Positions 23,157-33,856 of a DNA stretch of 64,000 bases are shown here, piece after piece. Source of the stretch: Steinernema hermaphroditum (Eukaryota; Nematoda; Chromadorea; Rhabditida; Steinernematidae). The position numbers were made by a program, and so were the translations under genes. Below the pieces are notes generated by a model, which was not told where the DNA came from, searched no databases, and saw only the letters and a program-made list of their open reading frames with translations. Within the stretch, counting starts at the first letter, position 1, and every line of letters begins with the position of its first letter. The stretch is from positions 1,488,001 through 1,552,000 of the forward strand of contig CM059621.1 in assembly GCA_030435675.1 (NCBI GenBank). Reading direction: 5' to 3'.

Positions 23157-24165
23157 ATGAGCACATGCACCACCCGTCTGTCGGAAGTGCTGAAGGTCAA
23201 CCCCATGCAACGAACAGCCTGCCTGCCACTGCTGAATGACCACAACTCAAAGGTCGAAAAAATCACCATTACATGGAAGAACATTCAACTCGTCTGTCAG
23301 AAGGAGATCCAGCTAATTACCAGAAGTGTCGCCCGTTACGGTCTTTCATTTGTGCCCCCAGCGATCGGTCGGGTCGTCCGCTCGCTCTCTCTGAGGCTGT
23401 CTGAGCCGATTGAGTTGAGTGAGCGGTCGTTCTCGGCCGTCGTTGTTGGCGCAATGATCGCCCCGGCTCCCAGAAGGCCTGGAACACCAGGGAGCCGTAG
23501 TTCCACCGTCTTGCCAAGAAGCCCGTCACTGCCGCCCGACTCCACTCGCGCCGCCAGAGAAGCCGAAGAACCGCCACAATTCCGTAGTCCGTGTCGCCAG
23601 CTGCCTTGATGGTTCCCGGTTCGCCTGTTGTGCTCCGACAACGCGTTTCGCCTGCATGCCTGTTCTTCACTCGTGCCGCCCACGGAAGCTGCCGAAGAAG
23701 CTCCTCAACTTCGACGTCCGCGCCGCCACCTGAGCTGAAGATGGGTTTGCTGTGCTCCACCGTCTCCGGAATCAGCTCTTCGCCTCTCTGATGCCCGCGC
23801 ACACTAATGGGATCGCCGTGCTCTACTCTGATGTGCCGAAGTCAGAAGAAGACCGGCGACTACGGAGTGATAATGTGTTTCTTGTGCATATATATGACGT
23901 CTCGCAAGGCGTAAGCCTTTGATACGAGAAATAAACTCGTAATCTTAAACTCGTCGCCCGTTACGTCACTGCTGACAAGCGCTGCCCGCTTGTGGGCTTT
24001 TGCACAAAAAGAAAATGTGGCGATGTGGATCCCAATACGAAGCTACCCGAACTCAACAATACCAATGAATACCCAGTATTAACCTTATGTGTTGGAAGCT
24101 GTGGAGGACCCGGTTGCGATTGTTCTTCAGTTCCGGATGTTTATCCTACCACGTCTACTATGTCC
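23157..24165 (+). pseudogene. Env-like retroelement fragment, split by a retroposon and frameshifted
   Basis: Open reading before 23340 and after 23953 belongs together once the 612-bp insert is set aside. The later part is rich in Cys and, across a one-base frameshift near 24125, has the CGGxGCxC and SSGC-type Cys pattern found in phlebovirus-glycoprotein-like Env proteins of nematode BEL/Pao elements. No complete Env, transmembrane anchor or neighbouring pol is visible, so this is a dead fragment. It ends where an inverted LINE fragment begins at 24182. Identification rests on Cys spacing only and is moderate at best. Confidence 0.4.
23341..23952 (+). mobile_element. 612-bp retroposon with 13-bp target duplication
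   Basis: Flanked by gtcgcccgttacg at 23328-23340 and 23953-23965. Its 3' end carries AATAAA followed by taatcttaaactc, without a long poly(A). It has no RNA polymerase III boxes or RT that I can see. The antisense strand is open for 161 codons and the sense strand for an Arg/Ser/Pro-rich stretch, in both full copies (here and 27339-27950), which may reflect GC-rich composition rather than coding. The target duplication length fits mobilisation by a LINE such as the RTE-like element at 28539. Older copies are at 16820-17000 and 36810-37010, and short pieces at about 41915-41960 and 48870-48900. Confidence 0.7.
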
Positions 24166-24181
24166 GCATACTGTTAACTGT

Positions 24182-24406
24182 TTATTCCGAAACAGAATTA
24201 TTACAATTCGCGGATCCCAGTTGCACTGTTCTCGCATGGGTCTGCCATGTGTGTGACATCGTCGCCTTCTTGAACTCATCTCGCCATCTGGTTCGGGGTC
24301 TACCAAGTGGTCTTGTTGTGGGTGGTCTCCATTCCGCGATCTTCCTGGACCATTTTATTTCATCTTCGTTTGTCATTCTCCACGCGTACGTCCATTTTCG
24401 CTTCAT
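24182..24406 (-). pseudogene. RTE-like LINE ORF C-terminal fragment (minus)
   Basis: Encodes MKRKWTYAWRMTN, IAEWRPPTTRPLGRPRTRWR, the same C-terminal block as the LINE at 28539-30590 (MKRKWKFAWNMAN, SDWRPPTTRPQGRPKIRWR). Only the last 70 or so residues remain. Confidence 0.75.
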
Positions 24407-24439
24407 CGCTGTATCAGTGGCGTCCGACCGCTCAGTGAC

Positions 24440-24740
24440 GGATGGAGCGCTGAATGGCCGGAGTCCGTCTGCGAGACAAGAAGACCAACGAGTGGCTCCG
24501 AGGCGTAACCAAGGTGAAGAACATTAACGACGCGGCAAGAAGAAGAAAGTGGAACTTCGCCTAGAAGATGGCGAACGGAAGGACGGAAAAATGGTTTAGT
24601 CGACTCGAATAATGGCGTCCTCCCGTGATGAGGCCTGTCGGACGACCACAGACCCGGTGCAGTGATGACTTCTCGAAGAAACTAGGCAGCAGAAGGTGGC
24701 GATACCGAACGCAAGAAGAAGCCAGGGTGCGGTGGATAGA
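24440..24740 (+). pseudogene. RTE-like LINE ORF C-terminal fragment (plus)
   Basis: Across two frames the plus strand reads VRLRDKKTNEWLRGVTKVKN, then RRKWNFA and WRPPVMRPVGRPQTR, homologous to the end of the LINE ORF at 28539-30590. In-frame stops and shifts show it is decayed. It is head-to-head with the fragment at 24182. Confidence 0.7.
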
Positions 24741-24789
24741 TTTCGAGTGCGACAATATGTAAATGTTAGATATCGCAAATGAATTCGTA

Positions 24790-24970
24790 AATTCAGTGAC
24801 GTCAATAACCTTCGTGACGCCTCGGAGCCACTCGCCCCCGTCTAACAGACGCACTCCGACCATTCTGCGCTCCAACCGTCGTTCAGCGGTGGCAAGTTTC
24901 TTCCTCGCTGACTTGTGAGACCACTTTACGGATCCGTACAGCATAGCGGGAAGAACACATACATCGGAAA
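24790..24970 (-). pseudogene. RTE-like LINE ORF fragment (minus)
   Basis: Reads MLYGSVKWSHKS, KKLATAERRLERRMVGVRL and EWLRGVTKVIDV, matching the LINE ORF segment SETWALTSSMKKRLAAAQRR to EWLRGVTKVKDV. It is the third LINE piece within 800 bp, with orientation alternating between neighbours. Confidence 0.7.
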
Positions 24971-25139
24971 GACGTCATTACGATGTTCGACTGCTCAATC
25001 TGAGACACAAAAGTGAATTTCAAATACCGTTACGAACACTTCGATAACAAGAAGACTTTGACGACAGAATTGCAATTCCGTCCAAATCGACCCTAACACA
25101 CCGAGGACACCAAGTCACGGATTTTTTTGGCGAACAAAG

Positions 25140-25262
25140 ACAAGAGATACACACGGATCTGTGCCAAGTGCAAGCATCAAAAGTCACCACTTCCGAGAAA
25201 ACGCAAACACGCCTCGATCGTCGTCTTCCACTACGCCTTCACATTCGCCTATCGCCTGTGTG
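25140..25262 (+). pseudogene. Srx exon fragment fused to the 3' end of receptor B
   Basis: 25195-25255 matches the third exon of the Srx genes (tcgatcgtcgtcttccactacgcc compared with 37846 onward). It joins at about 25255 directly to the antisense of the Srt-like B 3' end. The junction gives receptor B a different C-terminus from its copies A and C. Confidence 0.65.
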
Positions 25263-26275
25263 TCCACCTGTCGGTGTTGTGTGATTGTCACCGGCCTCTT
25301 TTGATTCGAGAAACGGGAAGACCTCATGGCGAATTGACCTGAAGACACGATTAACAATCTTTCTTCCAAGAAAAACTAACTTTGATACAGCCAAAAGCAG
25401 AACTGGCATGAGAATCAGTCTGTCAAGCTGATTGGCGGACATTAAAACTACTTCTGCCAGGAGAGAAACAGGAAAAACCGCAGCGCCAAAGTGATATACA
25501 CAAGTGTAAGAGGAGTCGCACATGAATCTGATTATAGCAAAGATCAGGATTGAATTTTGCTTCCACATTGAGAAGAGTGATGGTTTGTTGAGTACAAACG
25601 TTAATCGTATCCTGATCATGTAGCCAAAAAGAACGACATATACAGTTAGGATTAGACCGTTCATGGCCAGCGCATAGGAGCTCCCAATGGTCGCCATAAG
25701 GATGGTCCCCGGAAATGCTTCATCAATCGAGATCTTGTAGTGATTGGGTAGTATGTGAAGTCTACAGCATGGACTAGCCAGAAGCGTAAAATTGCCCATG
25801 CCGATCAGCCATCCAAGCGCCGCCAGGATCTATAAGCGCAGCATGGTCATGACGAATACTAGAATTCATTACCATGTGAAGTCTGTCCGAATATCTAAAC
25901 CCTGCCATGACCTTCAAACGATTAACCGCCAACACAAAGCTGAGGAACACTTCCACTCGGTTGGTCGAAACAAGCGCATTTATGGCGACCGGCCAGGGAT
26001 AGAAACTAAAGAGACGTGAGAGGCCTATCAGAATGTATCCAGGACACATGGTCATCTCTGTGATGCTGATTTGCATCAACAGCCGATAGCAGTCCTGTTT
26101 ACGGTAGGCGGTTTGTGTGCAAAGGACCTGTAAAGCGCTTTATATCGAAGCAGAATCATGAGTTTACCCAGAGAATCCTCGAATGAAGAAGGAAAAACGC
26201 TAAAGCTGTCAAGGAGAAGATGACTCCAAATAGTTGATAAGGACCGCTGTTAATATCGGACGTCGCAGTATTCAT
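25239..26275 (-). CDS. Srt-like 7TM chemoreceptor B
   Basis: Exons 26275-26168, 26127-25873, 25829-25381 and 25338-25239 (912 nt, 303 aa). The first three exon lengths (108, 255, 449) equal those of A and C. It starts MNTATSDINSGPYQLFGVIF and keeps DCYRLLMQISITEM, LAVNRLKVMAGFRYS and the C-terminal membrane block. The last 42-nt intron (25339-25380) is again open. The terminal residues (GGHTGDRRM) come from antisense Srx sequence joined at about 25255, so the tail was replaced during rearrangement. The receptor core appears intact. Confidence 0.72.
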
Positions 26276-27338
26276 TTGTATGGATATTATGGGATGTGTT
26301 ATACAATACCACGGGGATCTGTTCTATACTGAGCGAGAATGTTAATTGCCTTCCATTGTGTGACGGAATGAAGGCCTCCAAACAATTGATATTTTGGCAC
26401 TTAATGAGAAAAGTGAAGAAAAACATGTTTCTCGTTGCCTGTCTGCGGCTATAACAAAGAAAACAGAACTCCTCAACAGGAACAAAAAGGGGTAGTTAAC
26501 TGAAACCGGGACATGGAAAATATCAATTAACACCACTTGACTTCCAGTTTCTCTTTTTGTTAGCTCGGTTTTCTCAAGCCTGAAAGAGAAGGAAGAATAA
26601 GGTTTTCGCATGCGTTGTTCGCCTACATGTTCTTGTGATCTTTTATGTATAGGCAAAGATCTGAGGACGGTAATGTAAATGTTGGCTTAGAGATTAGATT
26701 AGAGACGTTTAACTGGTCAATGTTTATTGCCAGTTAAACAGCCGGTACGTAGTCAGACCACGTGGGTTACGTCTACGTAGTAAACAAGAGGTACTTCCCT
26801 GAGAAAAAAAATGAATAAATTGTTCTGCTCGCTATCGTCACCTCAATAGGAATTGAAATTCGGTTATTAACGAACCGGTAGTCGTGCCTACGTAAATAAA
26901 AGTCCCGATCGGATTGCTGACATTCTTGCGTTAGCTACGTTGTCCAGGAGGGCAAAGTTTATGGAATAGTTGATCACAATGGTCAGTCATAGGTGTGAAA
27001 AGGGCTATCTTTTCATACAAATGACCCATGGTCCGCAGTCTTGCTGTTCTGCAGACCTGAAGGTTTCTTAGCAAATGCATGTGTCGGTCAGTCCTGCAAA
27101 CTAATTTTTTGTTGTTATTTCAATGGAACAATTTGCTTTAAATGCACAAGTAAATCAAAAATTGAATTTTGGAACTTCAAATGTCAAAATACTTGGAGCA
27201 CGCTGAAAAATACATCGGTACACCAATAACATCACAATAAACATTATGGAAAATGATGGTCGGTCAAGACGTACTGAAAATTTACATTCTCAGCTGGAGA
27301 CGACTCGGAAGCTGCGATGAAAAATGTCACAAGGTGTT
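26276..27338. repeat. Duplicated 5' flank of receptor B and inverted copy of Srx 3' flank
   Basis: 26276-26870 repeats the upstream regions of receptors A and C. 26870-26940 matches about 36490-36545 directly. About 27000-27338 is the reverse complement of about 38815-39170, the 3' flank of the Srx gene at 37477. No gene. Confidence 0.7.
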
Positions 27339-28086
27339 TCACGAGTTTATTCCTCGTATCAAAGGCTTACGCCTTGCGAGACGTCATATATATGCACAAG
27401 AAACACATTATCACTCCGTAGTCGCCGGTCTTCTTCTGACTTCGGCACATCAGAGTAGAGCACGGCGATCCCATTAGTGTGCGCGGGCATCAGAGAGGCG
27501 AAGAGCTGATTCCGGAGACGGTGGAGCACAGCAAACCCATCTTCAGCTCAGGTGGCGGCGCGGACGTCGGAGTTGAGGAGCTTCTTCGGCGGCTTCCGCG
27601 CGCGGCACGAGTGAAGAACAGGCATGCAGGCGAAACGCGTTGTCGGAGCATAACAGGCGAACCGGGAACCATCAGGGCAGCTGGCGACGCGGACTTCGGA
27701 ATTGTGGCGGTTCTTCGGCTTCTCTGGCGGCGCGAGTGGAGTCGGGCGGCAGTGACGGGCTTCTTGGCAAGACGGTGGAACTACGGCTCCCTGGTATTCC
27801 AGGCCTTCTGGGAGCCGGGGCGATCATTGCGCCAACAACGACGGCCGAGAACGACCGCTCACTCAACTCAATCTCAGGCTCAGACAGCCTCAGAGAGAGC
27901 GAGCGGACGACCCGACCGATCGCTGGGGGCACAAATTACCTCTTACCTCTTAAACTCTTAACTCTTAAAACATAAACAAGAGCCCTCCTACGGAAAAGGC
28001 ATGTCATGCGCCAAAATCAACACTCGATGACTGACCGGATAGCCTTCGCGGAGTTCAACAAATTACCACAAATTACTCTCTCTCTC
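27339..28086 (-). mobile_element. Chimeric retroposon insertion (retroposon + LINE piece)
   Basis: Inserted into the inverted Srx 3' flank; the 12-bp duplication tcacaaggtgtt stands at 27327-27338 and 28087-28098. About 27339-27950 is a minus-strand copy of the 612-bp retroposon at 23341. Next to its 5' end, 27976-28064 is an 89-bp stretch identical by eye to 28644-28732 of the RTE-like LINE, then a (TC)n run. One pair of target duplications around both parts means they arrived together or the LINE piece was added during integration. Confidence 0.75.
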
Positions 28087-28114
28087 TCACAAGGTGTTAA
28101 ATGAACAATATTAA

Positions 28115-28340
28115 AACATAAAATCATTTTCTAATTCATTGTTAAATCGTTTTCTTCTTGTATCGTTGGCGTTCCAGTGCTCACGGCTAATGTCACTACG
28201 CCTTCAAATTCTCTTATCTTTAGTGTGTCATGAACCTGGTGATCGTTTTATCGCCGTTTGGTTCCCACTACAATACATAGGAGTTTTTAAGAAGAATATC
28301 TGTTGGTTCATGGCGATTTTCGGGGGATGTCAATAAATTA
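28115..28340. pseudogene. Srx pseudogene mosaic
   Basis: 28115-28196 is the minus-strand 3' end of an Srx gene (terminal residues like those of the gene at 37477). At about 28196 it switches to plus-strand sequence of Srx exon 3, which has a 13-nt or similar loss after CVMNLVI and continues to FKKNICWFMAIFGGCQ before a stop at about 28336. The two parts are in opposite orientation and cannot form one gene. Confidence 0.75.
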
Positions 28341-28538
28341 GTGCCAACAATGTCAACAACAACAACTTCTCCAGCTTGTATTCCACAGGTTTTCCTCAAT
28401 ATTTCAGGGTCCGGCTTTTTGTGTATGTGATTGAGAAAGTTGGAATTATGTAGCATGGTAATTGTGATATGTTTAAGTTAGGCAATTCAAGCGGCTGTTG
28501 TGGTTCTCACGGAATTAGTGTTGGCTTGACGATTGTAA

Positions 28539-30590
28539 GCAGACGAGACGTCAGCAGACTACGGAGAACTGGTTGAAATGCTTCAAGAAGCCGCAAATAT
28601 TGCTAAAGAACCTGTCATGAAAGATAGAAGGCTGTCAGAAACTACAAGAGCCCTCCTACGGAAAAGGCATGTCATGCGCCAAAATCAACACTCGATGACT
28701 GACCGGATAGCCTTCGCGGAGTTCAACAAATTGATACGAAAAGAAATAAGGAAGGATATCTCGAATCACCACCGACAATTGGTAGAAGAAGCAATCAGCA
28801 ACTCGAGAGGTCTGAGAAAGATCTGCGGAGAAATAGCAACAGGAAGAAAGCATATCACTCAACTCCTTGATGACCACGGCGCCCCTTGTACAGATATACA
28901 CCGTGTTATCAAGTCATTCTATGAAGACTTATATTCGCAAACGGTGCCATTTGATTACAGAGAATGTGAGTCGGAAGAGGATTGTCCAGAGTTTCTACAA
29001 AACGAGGTCGAGAAGGCACTAAATGACATGAAACTTGGAACAAGCCCGGGAATGGACAATATCACAGTTGAAATGCTGAAAACTGCGAAGAACTATCTGC
29101 TTCCGTCGCTCACCAGCCTCTTCAACCGATGCATGAACCGATGTGAACTTCCCGAATACATGGCTGACTCATCCACAATTTTACTTTACAAAAAGGGCGA
29201 TCCAATGCTGTTACAGAATTAACGCCCCATCTCATTGCTTTCTACGGTCTACAAACTCTTTACGAAGGTTATGAATCAAAGAATCGAGAAGACACTAGAC
29301 GAAGCACAATCTGAAGAGCAAGCAGGATTCCGGAAAAGCTACTCGACCATAGATCATCTCCACGCACTCAATGAGCTCCTAGAGCGCGCGCGTGAGTATC
29401 GAACGCCTCTGTATATTGCATTTATAGACTACCAAAAAGCTTTCGATTCGGTCGAAGTCAACGCAGTATGGAGCTCTCTACGGGATCAAGGCGTACCAGC
29501 CCAAATTGTAACGATGCTACGAAAAATATACCGGGAAGCCAAGTCTCATATTCGAATCGGAGACGATCTCGTGCCTATCGAAATTCAACGCGGAATCAGG
29601 CAAGGAGACGTAATAAGTCCGAAACTTTTTACAGCCACTCTGGAGAGCGTCTTCCGAAGACTGAACTGGAATGAACTTGGGATAAACCTGAATGGCAGAA
29701 GGCTCAACAACCTCCGATTTGCTGATGATATAGCCATCATTGCCAGTTCGGAAGCAGAGCTCCAAAAGATGATAAACGAGCTGAGCGAGGAATCACGAAA
29801 GTTTGGGCTGAAGATCAACGACGAAAAGACGAAAGTCATGGCAAATGAGGAAATCAACATTCGCCTCAACGGAGTGAGCTTAGAATGTGTGACAAGCTTT
29901 TTGTACCTAGGTCAGGAAGTTCAAATGATCAGAAACAGCAGTAGAGAGATCAGTCGCCGTATCAGTTCGGGATGGAACGCTTTTCGACAACACAAAGTCC
30001 TGCTGACATCACCATCAGTCGAAATGAAGTGGAAGCGAAGACTGTTCGACATGTGCATCCTTCCCGCGATCCTTTATGGTTCAGAAACCTGGGCATTAAC
30101 CTCGTCTATGAAGAAGAGACTAGCGGCAGCGCAAAGGAGGATGGAAAGAAGAATGGTAGGCGTAAAACTACAAGATCGAAAAACAAATGAATGGCTCCGA
30201 GGGGTAACCAAGGTGAAAGACGTATGCGAGACAGCGATGAAAAGAAAGTGGAAATTTGCGTGGAACATGGCCAACCGGGCTGTGGATAGTGGTAAGTGGT
30301 CTACACTGATTTCAGATTGGAGGCCACCAACAACACGTCCACAAGGTAGACCGAAAATAAGATGGAGAGACGACTTCGTGAAGACCGTGGGAACCCAGCG
30401 TTGGAAAAATGTCGCAAGAACTGAATCTCTTTCAACATGGTGCAAACGAGGAACCGAATCGTGACTGGCGGACGGACAGAAGCCAAGCGAGGAGAAGAAC
30501 TGGGCAAAAAAGAAGATCCTACATACTTGATTGATGGTTATAAGGTGCAACTTTGTGAATCTTATGATATTGCAAATAAACTAAACTAAA
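28539..30590 (+). mobile_element. 5'-truncated RTE-like non-LTR retrotransposon
   Basis: Bounded by the 14-bp duplication cttgacgattgtaa at 28525-28538 and 30591-30604. It has one long frame with a single in-frame TAA at 29220-29222, where RT proteins usually have NYRPISLL, so one base change made a stop. Reverse transcriptase motifs are present: GFRKSYSTIDHL, YIAFIDYQKAFDSV, RGIRQGDVISPKLFT, and the FADD box in LRFADDIAIIAS. The C-terminus ends WRPPTTRPQGRPKIRWR. The apurinic endonuclease is missing, so the copy is a truncated, dead insertion. The 3' end has aaact repeats instead of poly(A), as in RTE elements. Confidence 0.88.
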
Positions 30591-31347
30591 CTTGACGATT
30601 GTAAATCATAACCGACATTGAAAAGTGGAACAGATTCAACGTTGGTGGCCATTCTGAGATTAGTTGAGTTCAACTTGTGTTTCTCAACGCGCTTTGGTGA
30701 GTCTGGTTCCCCAAAGGTCTAAATCATCAGGTTCTGGGCTTGCCAAGAAGAACGCGATCACTACTTCACTGCCAACTAAACCCAAATAACGTTGCCGAAA
30801 CCTAACGCCCCGAGCCACTCTGGTGATGGGAGTCCATCTTGTTTGCTCTGACGCCATCAGATTCAGCTCTTCGACGCCCGCGCAAACTGTTGAGATTGCG
30901 TTCTATTAGAACACCATCTAATCTGCTGACACATGACAGATAATGCGGAAGTTCTGAATATTCCTTTACGATTCATCAAATTAAAAAATAATGAACGTAA
31001 CCAGGTGTCATTTGACTGGTGGTCTGTTCCGTCCTGTTCCATTTCCCTGACGCCATTGGATGCCGATTCGATGGCGTGCTAACAGATGAAATTGCTGTGT
31101 TCTACTCAGACATAGTCTGCTCCACAGATAGAATCACTTATTACGGTATGGTCTTAATCGTTCTTGCCATTTTTGAGACGTCGTATGCTACCTGATGGCG
31201 TTTGCCGGAATAAAATATCTGCAGAGATAATGTCATAATTGCGAATATTCATTTACGATTTATGAAATTAACAAATACATTGAACTGTCATCGATAAGAA
31301 GGCGACATAAGACACGATTTAAAACTTCGTACAGGCTCCGTCGTCCA

Positions 31348-32368
31348 CTAATGAACGTAACCACCTGTCGGTGTTATTTGACTGGTGGTCTGTTCCGACT
31401 CGAGAAACCGAAACACGTCATTGCGTATTGACCTGAAAATACGATTATCAATTATGCTTCAAGAAGAACTAACTTGGATACAGCCAAAAGAAGAACTGGC
31501 ATGAGAATTAATTTGTCAAGCTGATGGGAAAACATTGCAACTACTTCTGCCAACAGAGAAACAGGGAAAAACGCTACGCCAAATTGATACACAGCGGTGT
31601 AAGAGGAGTCGGACATGAATCTGATTATAGCAAAGACCAGGATTGAATTTTGCTTCCACATTGAAAAGAGTGATGGTTTGTTGAGTACAAACGTGAGACG
31701 CAACCTGAACATGTAGCCGAAAAGAACGACATACACAGTTAGAATGACACCGTTCATGGCCAGCACATAGGAGCTGCCAATGGCCGCCATGAGGATGGTT
31801 CCGGGGAATGCTTCGTCAATGGAGATCTTGTAGTGGTTGGGTAGTATGTGAAGTCTACAGCACGGGCTAGCAAGAAGTGTAAAGTGGGCCAACCCTGTCA
31901 ACCATCCAAATGCTGCAAGGATCTAAAAGAAAAACATGATTATGAGACATGCTAGAATTCATTACCATGTGAAGTCTGTCCGAATATCTGAAACCTGCCA
32001 TGACCTTCAAACGATTGATCGCCAACACAAAGCTGAGAAATATTTCCACTCTGTTTGATGAAACAATCGCATTTATGGCGACCGGCCAAGGATAAAAGCC
32101 ACAGGGGCCTGACAGGCCTATCAGAATGTATCCGGGACACATGAGCATCTCTGTGATGCTGATTTGCATCAACAGCCGATAGCAGTCCTGTTTACGGTAC
32201 GCGTCTCGCGTGTAAAGGACCTGTTAAGCGCTTTGCATCGAAACAGAATCATGAACTTACCCATATAATCCTTGCATGAAGGAGAAAAAACGTTAAAGCT
32301 GTCATGGAGTAAAAGACTCCAAATAGTTGAAAAGGAGCGCTGTTAATATCAGACATCGTAGTATTCAT
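31348..32368 (-). CDS. Srt-like 7TM chemoreceptor C
   Basis: Exons 32368-32261, 32220-31966, 31922-31474 and 31432-31348 (897 nt, 298 aa), exon for exon the same as copy A. It starts MNTTMSDINSAPFQLFGVFY. Unspliced reading ends early at LLEA because the 41-nt last intron (31433-31473) contains a stop. Splicing restores the shared tail ending SQITPTGGYVH. This copy shows that the corresponding open segments in A and B are introns. Upstream sequence is shared with A and B but carries an extra insertion at 32679-32940. Confidence 0.75.
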
Positions 32369-32678
32369 TCGGCTTGATATTGTGGGGATGTGTTTTAATA
32401 TACTGCGGGGATATGTTCTATACTGAATGAGAATGTTAATTGCCTTTCATTGTGTGACCAAATGAAAGCGTCTAGGTAATTAATATTTTGACAGTTGATG
32501 AGAAAAGTGAAGAAAAATATGCTTATGTTCAGGTGCTCTTATAACATTGCATGACAGTGAACCATCAATGGGAACGCAATGAGGTAGTTATCTGAAACGT
32601 GGGTATAGAAAATATTAATTAACACCTGTTGACTTCCGGTTTCCCTTTCTGTTCGCTCACTTTTCTCATGTACTATGA

Positions 32679-32940
32679 AAAAGAGTCCTCCGTTCAGGTC
32701 TCTTGGAGTCTCGGAATCAGTCTCACTCTTTATTAGCGGATTCAGCAGAACAATAAATCACAGGTGTTCGTCGGCGCGGTTTTTTGTAGTACTTCGGCGC
32801 TTAGTCACTTCCGGTTGATCGCATGGTCGTCAGCTGGTCGTTTGGTCTTCTCTGTTGTTGGATCGATGGTGCGCGAGTCATAACATAGCAGACGGTTGCC
32901 TGGGAAACCACCGTTATCCCGTTGATTTGCTCCCTTTACA
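32679..32940. mobile_element. 262-bp insertion, possible solo LTR
   Basis: Absent from the equivalent flanks of receptors A and B. The pentamer tatga stands on both sides (32674-32678 and 32941-32945). The insert contains an AATAAA and, counting two bases of the repeat, runs TG to CA, as LTRs do. No internal region or second LTR is present. Confidence 0.45.
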
Positions 32941-33530
32941 TATGAGAAAGAAGGAGGAATACAGTTTTCTCATGCGTTGTTCGCCTACCCGTTCTTTAAA
33001 TGGAGAAATGTGATTATTGTATTGAAATGTGAACACAGTTGAGAATCAAGATAAAAACCAGTCAACAATGAGTGATGTATAGACAAAGATCCGAGGACGG
33101 TAATGTAAATGTGCAATTAGATACGTTTAACTCGACCATGTTTATTGCCAGTTAAACAGCCGGTACGTAGTAAGAACACGTGGATTACGTCTACGCAGTA
33201 AACAAGACGTACATCCCTCAGGAAACTGCTATGGTACTACTAACCACTTGGAAACGCTGGCGTTAACTGAACAACCGAAAATGGTGATCCGACAAGACCA
33301 TCTTTTTGATGAGAATTGCTCACGCTGTGACGTATGACGAGCACAGGGACAGGTGCGTTCGGTAGGCATGACTTAGTGATGTACGTGGCTAAAAGCAGTC
33401 ACCGTAACTCACATAATCAATACCATAGGAAGCCTATACATCACTTCGTATTTCGATCATAATGTGGGGTGGGAGTTCAGTGTACTCAACAAAGCAAAGG
33501 ATGTTTACTAAGTGGCCCACTTTCCATGCC

Positions 33531-33856
33531 TGCGCAGAATCGGTCGGGTTCGTCTCGCGGTTGTCGTCTGATCTGCTCGCCAATTCGCAGGCAATGTACA
33601 ATTGCCAGCGGCCACGCGGGAAAAGAGATCACGTATCGGGTTAGAGATTTAATAGAACACTCAAACCTTCAACGCACACAACAAAACAGGAACAAAAGGA
33701 AAACAACCCGGGTAAGAACAAACGGTAACAACAACGGGTATACGAAATACAGTATCATGCACGCCACGCACTCGCGCGCTACGCTAGCAAGTCAATCGTT
33801 GCGAGAGTCACACTGGTGAATCTCGCCCGTTCGGTCGTCGCGGTCGCTCGGCGACA
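33531..33856 (-). repeat. BEL/Pao 3' LTR
   Basis: 326 bp, 3' LTR in element orientation. By eye it has no difference from the copy at 36136-36461. The inner edge at 33857 follows a purine-biased stretch (aggcccgggag on the element strand) that could be the polypurine tract. Confidence 0.9.

Noticed and set aside
23317..23802. 161-codon minus-strand ORF as a host gene
   Set aside because: It overlaps the retroposon, runs through its boundary and has a composition expected from GC-rich repeat sequence; no domain is recognisable. Kept only as an observation on the repeat.
31449..31454. Early stop in receptor C
   Set aside because: It falls in a 41-nt intron; splicing restores the tail shared with receptor A.
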